Notes under the pieces: model-generated
What the model was told of the DNA's origin: nothing
Databases searched by the model: none
The model's input: only the letters and a program-made list of their open reading frames with translations
Source: Diplolepis rosae
Taxonomy: Eukaryota > Arthropoda > Insecta > Hymenoptera > Diplolepididae
Length of the DNA stretch: 64,000 nucleotides
NCBI GenBank assembly: GCA_030998225.1
Contig: JAPYXD010000308.1
Location: 5,094,001 to 5,158,000 of the forward strand
Direction of reading: 5' to 3'
Position numbers and translations under genes: made by a program
In this document: positions 23,464-36,170 of the stretch, in pieces
Numbering within the stretch: position 1 is the first letter of the stretch
Layout: each line of letters begins with the position of its first letter

Positions 23464-26400
23464 TGGGGAGTAACTTATTTCCGTTTTTTAATTTTTGGGT
23501 CCATATGTCAGGTAGGAACCGGATGGGCTGCGTATTAGATGTAATTTCACCTTAAAAATGTGCAAGCCGACAACTGCCTTTTAGAAAAAGGACTGGATCC
23601 GGGACGATACTTATTTTCGTATTTCAATTTCTGGATCCATATGTCAGGTAGGAACCGTGTTGGGCTGGGTAGCAGATGTACTTTCATCTTAACAATGTGC
23701 ATGCCGACAGCTGACTTTTAAAAAAGAAACAAGATCCGGGTAGAAACATATTTCCGTATTTTAATTTCTTGATCCATATGTCAGGTAGGAACCGGGTTGG
23801 GCTGGGTAGCAGATGTACTTTCACCTAAACGATTTGCAAGTCGACAACTGCCTTTTAAAAAACGGAGTAGCTACGGGTAGAAACTTATTCCCGTATTTCG
23901 ATTTCTGGATCCATATGTCAGGTAGGAACTTGGATGGGCTGGGAGCAGATGTACTTCCACCTTAACGATTTGCAAGTCGACAACTGCCTTTTAAAAAACT
24001 GACTAGATAAGGGGAGTAACTTGTTTCCGTATTTTAATTTCTGGATCCATATACCAGGTACGAACCGGGTTGGGCTGGGTAGCAGATGTAGTTTCACCTT
24101 AACAATTTACAAGATAACTGCCTTCTAGAAAGTAGAAAGGATCCTTGAAGATACATATATTCGCATTTCAATTTCTGGGTCCATATGTCAGGTAGGAACT
24201 TGGATGGGCTGGGAGCAGATGTGCTTCCACCTTAACGATTTGCAAGTCGACAACTGCATTTTAAAAAACGGACTAGATCTGGGGTGTATCTTATTTCCGT
24301 ATTTTAATTTCTGGATCCATATGTCATGTAGGAACTGGGTTGGGCTGGGTAGCAGATGTACTTTCACCTTAACAATGTGCAAGCCGACAACTGCCTTTTA
24401 GAAAACGGACAGGATCCGGGAAGATACATATATTCTCATTTTAATTTCTGGGTCCATATGTCAGGTAGGAACTTGGATGGGCTGGGAGCAGATGTGCTTC
24501 CACCTAAACGATTTGCAAGTCGACAACTGCCCTTTAAAAACGGACTAGATCTGGGGAGTAACTTATTTCCGTATTTTAATATCTGGATCCATATGTCAGG
24601 TAGGAACTGGGTAGCGACGAGTAGCAGATGTACTTTCACGTTAAAAATTTGCAAGTCAACAACTGCCTTTTAAAAAACTGACTAGATCTGTGGAGTAACT
24701 TGTTTCCGTATTTTAATTTCTGGATCCATGTACCAGGTACGAACCGGGTTGGGCTGGGTAGCAGATGTATTTTTACCTGAACAATTTACAAGATAACTGC
24801 CTTTTAGAAAGTAGATAGGATCCTTGAAGATACATATTATCGCATTTCAATTTCTGGGTCCATATGTCAGGTAGGAACTGGGTAGGGACAAGTAGCAGAT
24901 GTACTTTCACGTTAAAAATTTGCAAGTCAAAAACTGCCTTTTAGAAAACGTACAGGATCCGGAAAGATACATATATTCCCATTTTAAATTTTGGATCCAT
25001 ATGTCAGGTAGAAACTTGGATGGGCTGGGAGCAGATGTACTTCCACCTTTACGATTTGCAAGTCGACAACTCCCTTTTAAAAAACGGACTAGATATGGGG
25101 AGTAACTTAATTCCGTATTATAATTTCTGGATCCATATGTCAGGTAGGAACTGGGTAGCGACGAGTAGCAGATGTACTTTCACGTAAAAAATTTGCAAGT
25201 CGAAAAATGCCTTTTAAAAAACGGACTAGATCTGGGGAGTAACTTGTTTCCGTATTTTAATATCTGGATCCATATGTCAGGTAGGAACTGGGTAGCGACG
25301 AGTAGCAGATGTACTTTCACCTATAAAATTTGCAAGTCGAAAAATGCCTTTTAAAAACGGACTTGACCTGGGGAGTAACTTGTTTCCGTATTTTAATTTC
25401 TGGATCCATGTACCAGGTACGAACCGGGTTGGGCTGGGTAGCAGATGTATTTTTACCTTAAGAATTTACAAGATAACTGCCTTTTAGAAAGTAGAAAGGA
25501 TCCTTGAAGATACATATTATCGCATTTCAATTTCTGGGTCCATATGTCAGGTAGGAACTGGGTAGGGACAAGTAGCAGATGTACTTTCACGTTAAAAATT
25601 TGCAAGTCGAAAACTGCCTTTTAGAAAACGTACAGGATCCGGAAAGATACATATATTCCCATTTTAAATTTTGGATCCATATGTCAGGTAGGAACTTGGA
25701 TGGGCTGGGAGCAGATGTACTTCCACCTTAACGATATGCAAGTCGACAACTGCCCTTTAAAAAAGGACTATATCTGGGGAGTAACTTATTTCCGTATTAT
25801 AATTTCTGGATCCATATGTCAGGTAGGAACTGGGTAGCGACGAGTAGCAGATGTACTTTCACGTAAAAAATTTGCAAGTCGAAAACTGCCTTTTAAAAAA
25901 CGGACTAGATCTGGGAAGTAACTTATTTCCGTATTTTAATATCTGGATCCATATGGCAGGTAGGAACTGGGTTGCGACGTGTATCAGATGTACTTTCACC
26001 TTAACAATGTGCAAGCCGACAACTGCCTTTTAGAAAAAGGACTGGATCCGGGAAGATACTTATTTTCGTATTTCAATTTCTGGATCCATATGTCAGGTAG
26101 GAACCGGGTTGGGTTTGGTAGCAGATGTACTTTTACCTTAACAATGTGCAAGACGTCAACTGCCTCTTAAAAAAAAGAATAGATCCTGGTAGAAACCTAT
26201 TTCCGTATTTTAATTTCTGGATCCATATACCAGGTAGGAACCGGGTTAAGCTGGGTAGCAGATGTAATTCCACTTTTACGATTTGCAAGTCGACAACTCC
26301 CTTTTAAAAAACGGACTAGATCTGGGAAGTAACTTATTTCCGTATTTTAATTTCTGGATCCATATGGCAGGTAGGAACCGGGTTGGGCTGGGTAGCAGAT

Positions 26401-27029
26401 GTATTTTCACCTTAACAATTTACAAGTTAAATGCCTTTCAGAAAGTAGAAAGGATCCGGGAAGATACATATATTCGTTTTTCAATTTCTGGGTCGATATG
26501 TCAGGTAGGAACTTAGATGGGCTGGGTAGCAGATGTACTTTCACCTTAATAATGTGCAAGCCGACAACTGCATTTAAGAAAACGAAAAGGAGCCGGTATG
26601 ATACATATATTCGCATTTTAATTTCTGGCTCCATATGTCAGGTAGGAACTTGGATGGGCTGGGAGCAGATGTACTTCCACCTTTACGATTTGCAAGTCGA
26701 CAACTCCCTTTTAAAAAACGGACTAGATCTGGGGAGTAACTTATTTCCGTATTTTAATTTCTGGATCCATATGTCAGGTAGGAACTGGGTAGCGACGAGT
26801 AGCAGATGTACTTTCACGTTAAAAATTTGCAAGTCGACAACTGCCTTTTAAAAAACGGACTAGATCTGGGGAGTAACTTGTTTCCGTATTTTAATTTCTG
26901 GATCCATGTACCAGGTACGAACCGGGTTGGGCTGGGTAGCAGATGTATTTTTACCTTAACAATTTACAAGATAACTGCCTTTTAGAAAGTAGAAAGGATC
27001 CTTGAAGATACATATTATCGCATTTCAAT

Positions 27030-28060
27030 TTCTGGGTCCATATGTCAGGTAGAAACTTGGATGGGCTGGGAGCAGATGTACTTCCACCTTAACGATTTAC
27101 AAGTCGACAACTGCCTGTTAAAAAGCGGACTAGATCTCGGGGGTAACTTATTTCCGTATTTTAATTTCTGGATCCATATCTCAGGTAGGAACTGGGTAGG
27201 GACGAGTAGCAGATGTACTTTCAGGTTAAAAATTTGCAAGTCGACAACTGCATTTTAAAAAACGGACTAGATCTGGGGAGTAACTTGTTTCCGTATTTTA
27301 ATTTCTGGATCCATATACCAGGTACGAACCGGGTTGAGCTGGGTAGCAGATGTATTTTCGACTTAACAATTTACAAGATAACTGCCTTTTAGAAAGTAGA
27401 AAGGATCCTTGAAGATACATATATTCGCATTTTAATTTCTGGTTCCATATGTCAGGTAGGAACTTGGATGGGCTGGGAGCAGATGTGCTTCCACCTTAAC
27501 GATTTGCAAGTCGTCAACTGCCCTTTAAAAACGGACTAGATCTGGGGAGTAACTTATTTCCGTATTTCAATTTCTGGGTCCATATTTCAGGTGGGAACTT
27601 AGATGGGCTGGGAAGCAGATGTACTTTCACCTTAATAATGTGCAAGCCGACAATTGCCTTTTAGAAAACGGACAGGCTCCGGGAAGATACATATATTCAC
27701 ATTTTAATTTCTGGGTCCATATGTCAGGTAGGAACTTGGATGGGCTGGGAGCAGATGTACTTCCACCTTTACGATTTGCAAGTCGACAAATCCCTTTTAA
27801 AATACGGACTAGATCTGGGAAGTAACTTATTTCCGTATTTTAATTTCTGGATCCATATGGCAGGTAGGAACTGGGAAGGGACGAGTAGCAGATGTACTTT
27901 CAAGATAAAAATTTGCAAGTCGAAAACTGCCTTTTAAAAAACGGACTAGCTGTGGGGAGTAACTTGTTTCCGTATTTTAATTTCTGGATCCATATACCAG
28001 GTACGAACCGGGTTGAACTGGGTAGCAGATGTATTTTCGACTTAACAATTTACAAGATAA
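27030..28060 (+). repeat. ~1-kb block, copy of 10,260-11,290 in domain I
   Basis: Constant offset of 16,771 bp (123 units): 10,290 to 27,061 and 10,848 to 27,619. It shares the rare GGGAAGGGACGAGTAGCAG and GGACTAGCTGTGGGGAGTAA. The block at 28,190 follows close behind but comes from a different offset (22,081 bp), so domain III is a patchwork and not a single copy of domain I. Confidence 0.78.
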
Positions 28061-28189
28061 CTGCCTTTTAGAAAGTAGAAAGGATCCTTGTAGATACATA
28101 TATTCGCATTTCAATTTCTGTGTCCATATGTCAGGTAGGAACTGGGAAGGGACGAGTAGCAGATGTACTTTCACGTAAAAAATTTGCAA

Positions 28190-29340
28190 GTCGAAAAATG
28201 CCTTTTAAAAAACGGACTAGATCTGGGGAATAACTTGTTTCCGTATTTTAATTTCTGGATCTATATACCAGGTAGGAACCGGGTTGAGCTGGGAGCAGAT
28301 GTACTTCCACCTTAACGATTTGCAAGTCGACAACTGCATTTTAAAAAACGGACTAGATCTGGGAAGTAACTTATTTCCGTATTTTAATTTCTGGATCCAT
28401 ATGTCAGGTAGGAACCGGGTTGGGCTTGGTAGCAGATGTACTTTTACCTTAACAATGTGCAAGTCGTCAACTGCCTTTTAAAAAAAAGAATAGATCCTGG
28501 TAGAAACCTATTTCCGTATTTTAATTTCTGGATCCACATGCCAGGTAGGAACAGGTTTGGGCTGAGTAGCAGATGTACTTTCACCTTAACAATGTGCAAG
28601 CCGACAGCTGACTTATAAAAAAGAAACAAGATCCGGGTAGAAACATATTTTCGAATTTTAATTTTTTGGTCCATATGTCAGGTAGGACGCGGATGGGCTG
28701 GGTAGTAGATGAACTTTCACCTTAACGATTTGCGAGTCGAAAACTGCCTCTTAGAATACGAACAGGAGCCGGTATGTTACATATATTCTCAATTTCAATT
28801 TCTGGGTCCATATCTCAGGTAGGAACTGGGTAGGGACGAGTAGCAGATGTACTTTCACGTTAAAAATTTGCAAGTCGAAAACTGCCTTTTAGAAACGGAC
28901 AGGAGCCGGTACTATACATATATTCGCATTTTAATTTTTGGATCCATATGTCAGGTAGAAACTTGGATGGGCTGGGAGCAGATGTACTTCCACCTTAACG
29001 ATTTACAAGTCGACAACTGCCTGTTAAAAAGCGGACTAGATCTCGGGGGTAACTTATTTCCGTATTTTAATTTCTGGATCCATATGTCAGGTAGGAACTG
29101 GGTAGGGACGAGTAGCAGATGTACTTTCACGTTAAAAATTTCCAAGTCGACAACTGCATTTTAAATAACGGACTAGATCTGGGGAGTAACTTCTTTCCGT
29201 ATTTTAATTTCTGGATCCATATACCAGGTAGGAACCGGGTTCACCTGGGTAGCAGATGTACTTTCACCTTAACAATGTCAAAGCCGATAGCTGACTTTCA
29301 AAAAGAAACAAGATCCGGGTAGAAACATATTTTCGTATTT
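28190..29340 (+). repeat. ~1.15-kb block, copy of 6,110-7,260 in domain I
   Basis: Constant offset of 22,081 bp (162 units): 6,355 to 28,436, 6,766 to 28,847 and 7,038 to 29,119. The run of left modules is identical in order. Confidence 0.8.
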
Positions 29341-29519
29341 TAATTTTTGGATCCATATGTCAGGTAATACGCGGATGGGCCGAGTTGCAGATGTACTTTC
29401 ACCTTAACGATTTACAAGTCGACAACTGCCTGTTAAAAAGCGGACTAGATCTGGGGAGTATCTTATTTCCGTATTTCAATTTCTGGGTCCATATTTCAGG
29501 TGGGAACTTAGATGGGCTG

Positions 29520-30280
29520 GGTAGCAGATGTACTTTCACCTTCATAATGTGAAAGCCGACAACTGCCTTTTAGAAAACGGACAGGAGCCGGTACTATACA
29601 TATATTCGCATTTTAATTTCTGGGTCCATATGTCATGTAGGAACTTGGATGGGCTGGGAGCAGATGTACTTCCACCTTTACGATTTGCAAGTCGACAACT
29701 GCCCTTCAAAAACGGACTAGATCTGGGGAGTAACTTGTTTCCGTATTTCAATTTCTGGGTCCATATTTCAGGTGGGAACTTAGATGGGCTGGGTAGCAGA
29801 TGTACTTTCACCTTAATAATGTGCAAGCCGACAACTGCCTTTAAGAAAACGGACAGGCTCCGGTAAGATACATATATTCACATTTTAATTTCTGGGTCCA
29901 CATGTCATGTAGGAACTTGGATGGGCTGGGAGCAGATGTTCTTCCACCTTTACGATTTGCAAGTCGTCAACTGCCCTTTAAAAGCGGACTAGATCTGGGG
30001 AGTAACTTGTTTCCGTATTTCAATTTCTGGGTCCATATTTCAGGTGGGAACTTAGATGGGCTGGGTAGCAGATGTACTTTCACCTTAACAATGTGCAAGC
30101 CGACAACTGCCTTTTAGAAAACGGACAGGCTCCGGGAAGATACATATATTCACATTTTAATTTCTGGGTCCATATGTCAGGTAGGAACTTGGATGGGCTG
30201 GGAGCAGATGTACTTCCACCTTTACGATTTGCAAGTCGACAACTCCCTTTTAAAAAACGGACTAGATCTGGGAAGTAACT
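29520..30280 (+). repeat. 272-bp dimer repeat, about 2-3 copies
   Basis: The two-monomer unit is the GGACAGGCTCCGGGAAGATA unit with ACTTGGATGGGCTGGGAGCA, followed by the CGGACTAGATCTGGGGAGTA unit with TTTCAGGTGGGAACTTAGAT. It repeats here with a period of 272 bp (136 + 136). Confidence 0.72.
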
Positions 30281-32655
30281 TATTTCCGTATTTTAATTTC
30301 TGGATCCATATGGCAGGTAGGAACTGGGTAGGGACGAGTAGCAGATGTACTTTCAAGATAAAAATTTGCAAGTCAAAACTCCCTTTTAAAAAACGGACTA
30401 GATCTGGGAAGTAACTTATTTCCGTATTTTAATTTCTGGATCCATATACCAGTTACGAACCGGGTTGAACTGGGTAGCAGATGTATTTTCTACTTAACAA
30501 TTTACAAGATAACTGCCTTTTAGAAAGTAGAAAGGATCCTTGAAGATACATATATTCGCATTTCAATTTCTGGGTCCATATGTAAGGTAGGAACTGGGTA
30601 GAGACGAGTAGCAGATGTACTTTCACGTTAAAAATTTCCAAGTCGACAACTGCATTTTAAAAAACGGAATAGATCCGGGAAGTAACTTATTTCCGTATTT
30701 TAATTTCTGGATCCATATGTCAGCTAGGAACCGGGTTGGGCTGGGTAGCAGATGTACTTTCACCTTAACAATATACAAGATAACTGCCTTTTAGAAAGTA
30801 GAAACGATCCTTGTAGACACATTTTTTCGCATTTCAATTTCTGGGTCCATATGTCAGGTAGGAACTTGGATGGGCTGGGAGCAGATGTGCTTCCACTTTA
30901 ACGATTTGCAAGTCGTCAACTGCCCTTTAAAAACGGACTAGATCTGGGGAGTAACTTATTTCCGTATTTTAATATCTGGATCCATATGTCAGGTAGGAAC
31001 TGGGTAGCGACGAGTAGCAGATGTACTTTCACGTAAAAAATTTGCAAGTCGAAAAATGCATTTTAAAAAACGGACTAGATCTGGGGAGTAACTTGTTTCC
31101 GTATTTTAACTTCTGGATCCATATACCAGGTAGGAACCGGGTTCGCCTGGGTAGCAGATGTACTTTCACCTTAACAATGTCAAAGCCGATAGCTGACTTT
31201 CAAAAAGAAACAAGATCCGGGTAGAAACATATTTTCGTATTTTAATGTTTTGGTCCATATGTCAGGTAGTACGCGGATGGGCCGAGTTGCAGATGTATTT
31301 TAACCTTCATAATGTGAAAGCCGACATCTGCCTTTTTAAAAACGGACAGGCTCCGGGAAGATACATATATTCACATTTTAATATCTGGGTCCATATGTCA
31401 TGTAGGAACTTGGATGGGCTGGGAGCAGATGTACTTCCACCTTAACGATTTGCAAGTCGAAAACTGCCCTTTAAAAACGGACTAGATCTGGGGAGTAACT
31501 TGTTTCCGTATTTCAATTTCTGGGTCCATATTTCAGGTGGGAACTTAGATGGGCTGGGTAGCAGATGTATTTTCACCTTAATAATGTGCAAGCCGACAAC
31601 TGCCTTTTAGAAAACGGACAGGCTCCGGGAAGATACATATATTCACATTTTAATTTCTGGGTCCATATGTCAGGTAGGAACTTGGATGGGCTGGGAGCAG
31701 ATGTACTTCCACCTTTACGATTTGCAAGTCGACAACTCCCTTTTAAAAAACGGACTAGATCTGGGAAGTAACTTATTTCCGTATTTTAATTTCTGGATCC
31801 ATATGGCAGGTAGGAACTGGGTAGGGACGAGTAGCAGATGTACTTTCAAGATAAAAATTTGCAAGTCGAAAACTGCATTTTAAAAAACGGACTAGATCTG
31901 GGGAGTAACTTGTTTCCGTATTTTAACTTCTGGATCCATATACCAGGTACGAACCGGGTTGAGCTGGGTAGCAGATGCATTTTCGACTTAACAATTTACA
32001 AGATAACTGCCTTCTAGAAAGTAGAAAGGATCCTTGTAGATACATATGTTCGCATTTCAATTTCTGTGTCCATATGTCAGGTAGGAACATGGATGGGCTA
32101 AGAGCAGATGTGCTTCCACCTTAACTATTTGCACGTCGACAACTGCCCTTTAAAAACGGACTAGATCTGGGGAGTAACTTATTTCCGTATTTTAATATCT
32201 GTATCCATATGTCAGGTAGGAACTGGGTAGCGACGAGTAGCAGATGTACTTTCACGTAAAAAATTTGCAACTCGAAAAATGCCTTTTAAAAAACGGACTA
32301 GACCTGGGGAGTAACTTGTTTCCGTATTTTAATTTCTGGATCCATGTACCAGGTACGAACCGGGTTGGTCTGGGTAGCAGATGTACTTTTTACCTTAACA
32401 ATGTGCAAGACGTCAATTGCCTCTTAAAAAAAAGAATAGATCCTGGTAGAAACCTATTTCCGTATTTTAATTTCTGGATCCATATACCAGGTAGGAACCG
32501 GGTTGGGCTGGGTAGCAGATGTAATTCCACTTTTACGATTTGCAAGTCGACAACTGCCTTTTAAAAAACGGACTAGATCTGGGAAGTAACTTATTTCCGT
32601 ATTTTAATTTCTGGATCCATATGGCAGGTAGGAACTGGGTAGGGACGAGTAGCAG

Positions 32656-32825
32656 ATGTACTTTCAAGATAAAAATTTGCAAGTCGACAACTGCATTTTA
32701 AAAAACGGAATTTCTGGTCGTCAACTGCCCTTTAAAAACGGACTAGATCTGGGGAGTAACTTATTTCCGTATTTTAATATCTGGATCCATATGTCAGGTA
32801 GGAACTGGGTAGCGACGAGTAGCAG
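32656..32825 (+). repeat. Chimeric 170-bp unit from internal deletion
   Basis: ATG-to-ATG spacing is 170 bp instead of 136-137. Sequence runs AAAAAACGGA, then directly ATTTCTGG, then TCGTCAACTGCCC. The first join skips the middle of the left module up to the T-rich block. The second jumps from the TTTCTGG block into the next unit's GTCGTCAACTG, losing the GGATCC/CATATG and G-rich parts. Net effect: two units (about 273 bp) reduced by about 103 bp. Confidence 0.82.
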
Positions 32826-33097
32826 ATGTACTTTCAGGTTAAAAATTTGCAAGTCGACAACTGCATTTTAAAAAACGGACTAGATCTGGGGAGTAACTTG
32901 TTTCCGTATTTTAACTTCTGGATCCATATACCAGGTAGGAACCGGGTTCGCCTGGGTAGCAGATGTACTTTCACCTTAACAATGTCAAAGCCGATAGCTG
33001 ACTTTCAAAAAGAAACAAGATCCGGGTAGAAACATATTTTCGTATTTTAATGTTTTGGTCCATATGTCAGGTAGTACGCGGATGGGCCGAGTAGCAG

Positions 33098-33218
33098 ATG
33101 TACTTTCACCTTCATAATGTGAAAGCCGACAACTGCCTTTTAGAAAACGGACATATATTCTCAATTTTAATTTCTGGGTCCATATCTCAGGTAGGAACTG
33201 GGTAGGGACGAGTAGCAG
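33098..33218 (+). repeat. Truncated 121-bp unit
   Basis: Spacing is 121 bp. GAAAACGGACATATATTCTC lacks about 16 bp of the usual GGACAGGCTCCGGGAAGATACATATATTC region. The loss can be explained by slippage between the two ACA motifs of GGACAGG and GATACATAT. Confidence 0.78.
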
Positions 33219-33759
33219 ATGTACTTTCACGTTAAAAATTTGCAAGTCGAAAACTGCGTTTTTGAAACGGACAGGAGCCGGTACTATACATATATTCGCA
33301 TTTTAATTTTTGGATCCATATGTCAGGTAGAAACTTGGATGGGCTGGGAGCAGATGTACTTCCACCTTAACGATTTACAAGTCGAGAACTGCTTGTTAAA
33401 AAGCGGAATAGATCTCGGGGGTAACTTATTTCCGTATTTTAATTTCCGGATCCATATGTCAGGTAGGAACTGGGTAGGGACGAGTAGCAGATGTACTTTC
33501 AGGTTAAAAATTTGCAAGTCGACAACTGCATTTTAAAAAACGGACTAGATCTGGGGAGTAACTTGTTTCCTTATTTTAACTTCTGGATCCATATACCAGG
33601 TAGGAACCGGGTTCGCCTGGGTAGCAGATGTACTTTCACCTTAACAATGTCAAAGCCGATAGCTGACTTTCAAAAAGAAACAAGATCCGGGTAGAAACAT
33701 ATTTTCGTATTTTAATGTTTTGGTCCATATGTCAGGTAGTACGCGGATGGGCCGAGTTG

Positions 33760-34640
33760 CAGATGTACTTTCACCTTAACGATTTACAAGTCGAGAACTG
33801 CTTGTTAAAAAGCGGACTAGATCTCGGGGGTAACTTATTTCCGTATTTTAATTTCTGGATCCATATGTCAGGTAGGAACTGGGATGGGCTGGGAGCAGAT
33901 GTACTTCCACCTTTACGATTTGCAAGTCGACAACTGCCCTTTAAAAACGGACTAGATCTGGGGAGTAACTTGTATCCGTATTTCAATTTCTGGGTCCATA
34001 TTTCAGGTGGGAACTTAGATGGGCTGGGTAGCAGATGTACTTTCACCTTAATAATGTGCAAGCCGACAACTGCCTTTTAGAAAACGGACAGGCTCCGGGA
34101 AGATACATATATTCGCATTTCAATTTTTGGGTCCATATGTCAGGTAGGAACTTGGATGGGCTGGGAGCAGATGTACTTCCACCTTTACGATTTGCAAGTC
34201 GACAACTCCCTTTTAAAAACGGACTAGATCTGGGGAGTAACTTGTTTCCGTATTTCAATTTCTGGGTCCATATTTCAGGTGGGAACTTAGATGGGCTGGG
34301 TAGCAGATGTACTTTCACCTTAATAATGTGCAAGCCGACAACTGCCTTTTAGAAAACGGACAGGCTCCGGGAAGATACATATATTCACATTTCAATTTCT
34401 GGGTCCATATGTCATGTAGGAACTTGGATGGGCTGGGAGCAGATGTACTTCCACCTTTACGATTTGCAAGTCGACAACTGCCCTTTAAAAACGGACTAGA
34501 TCTGGGGAGTAACTTGTTTCCGTATTTCAATTTCTGGGTCCATATTTCAGGTGGGAACTTGGATGGGCTGGGAGCAGATGTACTTCCACCTTTACGATTT
34601 GCAAGTCGACAACTCCCTTTTAAAAAACGGACTAGATCTG
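33760..34640 (+). repeat. 272-bp dimer repeat, about 3 copies in tandem
   Basis: The same dimer as at 29.5 kb, with start blocks at 34,035 and 34,307 (exactly 272 bp apart) and a preceding copy near 33,763. Alternation of TATTTCAGGTGGGAACTTAG with TATGTCA.GTAGGAACTTGG is the signature. This is the most regular short higher-order repeat in the window. Confidence 0.82.
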
Positions 34641-34959
34641 GGAAGTAACTTATTTCCGTATTTTAATTTCTGGATCCATATGGCAGGTAGGAACTGGGTA
34701 GGGACGAGTAGCAGATGTACTTTCAAGATAAAAATTTGCAAGTCGAAAACTCCCTTTTAAAAAACGGACTAGATCTGGGAAGTAACTTATTTCCGTATTT
34801 TAATTTCTGGATCCATATGTCAGGTAGGGACTGGGTAGCGAAGAGTAGCAGATGTACTTTCACGTTAAAAATTTGCAAATCGACAACTGCCCTTTAAAAA
34901 CGGACTAGATCTGGGGAGTAACTTGTTTCCGTATTTTAATTTCTGGATCCATATACCAG

Positions 34960-35390
34960 GTGGAAACTGGGTAGGGACGAGTAGCAAATGTAATTTCACC
35001 TTAACAATGTGCAAGCCGACAGCTGACTTTTAAAAAAGAAACAAGATCCGGGTAGAAACATATTTTCGTTTTTTAATTTTTTGGTCCATATGTCAGGTAG
35101 GACGCAGATGGGCCGAGTTGTAGATGTACTTTCACCTTAACAATTTACAAGATAACTGCCTTTTAGAAAGTAGAAATGATCCTTGAAGATACATATATTC
35201 GGATTTCAATTTCTACGTCCATATGTCAGGTAGGAACTTGGATGGGCTGGGAGCAGATGTACTTCCACCTTAACGATATGCAAGTCGACAACTGCCCTTT
35301 AAAAAAGGACTATATCTGGGGAGTAACTTATTTCCGTATTTTAATTTCTGGGTCCATATGTCAGGTAGGGACTGGGTAGCGAAGAGTAGC
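34960..35390 (+). repeat. Three-monomer block repeated at 36,310-36,750 and 40,120-40,560
   Basis: Order in each copy: GTGGAAACTGGGTAGGGACG; AAGAAACAAGATCCGGGTAG (or GATCCGGATAG); GAAATGATCCTTGAAGATAC with TTCGGATTTCAATTTCTACG; AAAAAAGGACTATATCTGGG. Matching points are 35,176, 36,529 and 40,339, giving offsets of 1,353 and 3,810 bp. The last element recurs alone near 45,171. Confidence 0.78.
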
Positions 35391-35639
35391 AGATGTACTT
35401 TCACGTTTAAAATTTGCAACTCGACAACTGCCCTTTAAAAAAGGACTAGATCTGGGGAGTAACTTATTTCCGTATTTTAATTTCTGGATCCATATAGCAG
35501 GTGGAAAATGGGTAGGGACGAGTAGCAAATGTAATTTCGACTTAACAATTTACAAGATAACTGCCTTTTAGAAAGTAGAAAGGATCCTTGAAGATACATA
35601 TTATCGCATTTCAATTTCTGGATCCATATGTCAGGTAGG

Positions 35640-36170
35640 AACTGGGTAGGGACGAGTAGCAGATGTACTTTCACGTTAAAAATTTCCAAGTCGACAACTG
35701 CATTTTAAAAAACGGAATAGATCCGGGGAGTAACTTATTTCCGTATTTTAATTTCTGGATCCATATGTCAGCTAGGAACCGGGTTGTGCTGGGTAGCAGA
35801 TGTACTTTCACCTTAACAATATACAAGATAACTGCCTTTCAGAAAATAGAAAGGATCCTTGCAGACACATATATTCGCATTTCAATTTCTGGGTCCATAT
35901 GTCAGGTCGGAACTTGGATGGGCTGGGAGCAGATGTGCTTCCACCTTAACGATTTGCAAGTCGTCAACTGCCCTTTAAAAACGGACTAGATCTGGGGAGT
36001 AACTTATTTCCGTATTTTAATATCTGGATCCATATGTCAGGTAGGAACTGGGTAGCGACGAGTAGCAGATGTACTTTCACGTAAAAAATTTGCAAGTCGA
36101 AAAATGCCTTTTAAAAAACGGACTAGATCTGGGGAGTAACTTGTTTCCGTATTTTAATTTCTGGATCCAT
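35640..36170 (+). repeat. Block also at about 37,980-38,480
   Basis: Offset of about 2,308 bp (17 units): 36,069 to 38,377. Shared rare features: GATCCTTGCAGACACATATA and TGTCAGCTAGGAACCGGG. The boundaries are approximate. Confidence 0.7.

Larger units (their letters stand above)
16930..24200 (+). repeat. Array domain II, with divergent monomers and segmental duplications
   Basis: This domain opens with GGACCCGGATGGGCTGGGTA followed by monomers unlike any elsewhere in the window (listed separately). It also has local variants such as GCGCAGTAAAGAAAAAGAAT, CATGTAGGTCACGGATGGGC and CTGTATACATATGTCAGG, which are absent or rare in domains I and III. Most of its length is two segmental duplications, one with offset 1,094 bp and one with offset 2,733 bp. 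The last kilobase is shared with the start of domain IV. Confidence 0.7.

Noticed and set aside
26399..26851. Longest open frame (150 codons), and similar ones at 5,180-5,584 (134), 37,929-38,297 (122) and 7,262-7,627 (121), as possible proteins
   Set aside because: They are satellite monomers read through. Units of 137, 136 and 134 bp step the frame by 2, 1 and 2 bases, so a frame stays open for two or three units only when the steps happen to avoid the TTTTAA stop. The same peptide fragments recur in many frames and on both strands, with no stable start, domain or codon bias.
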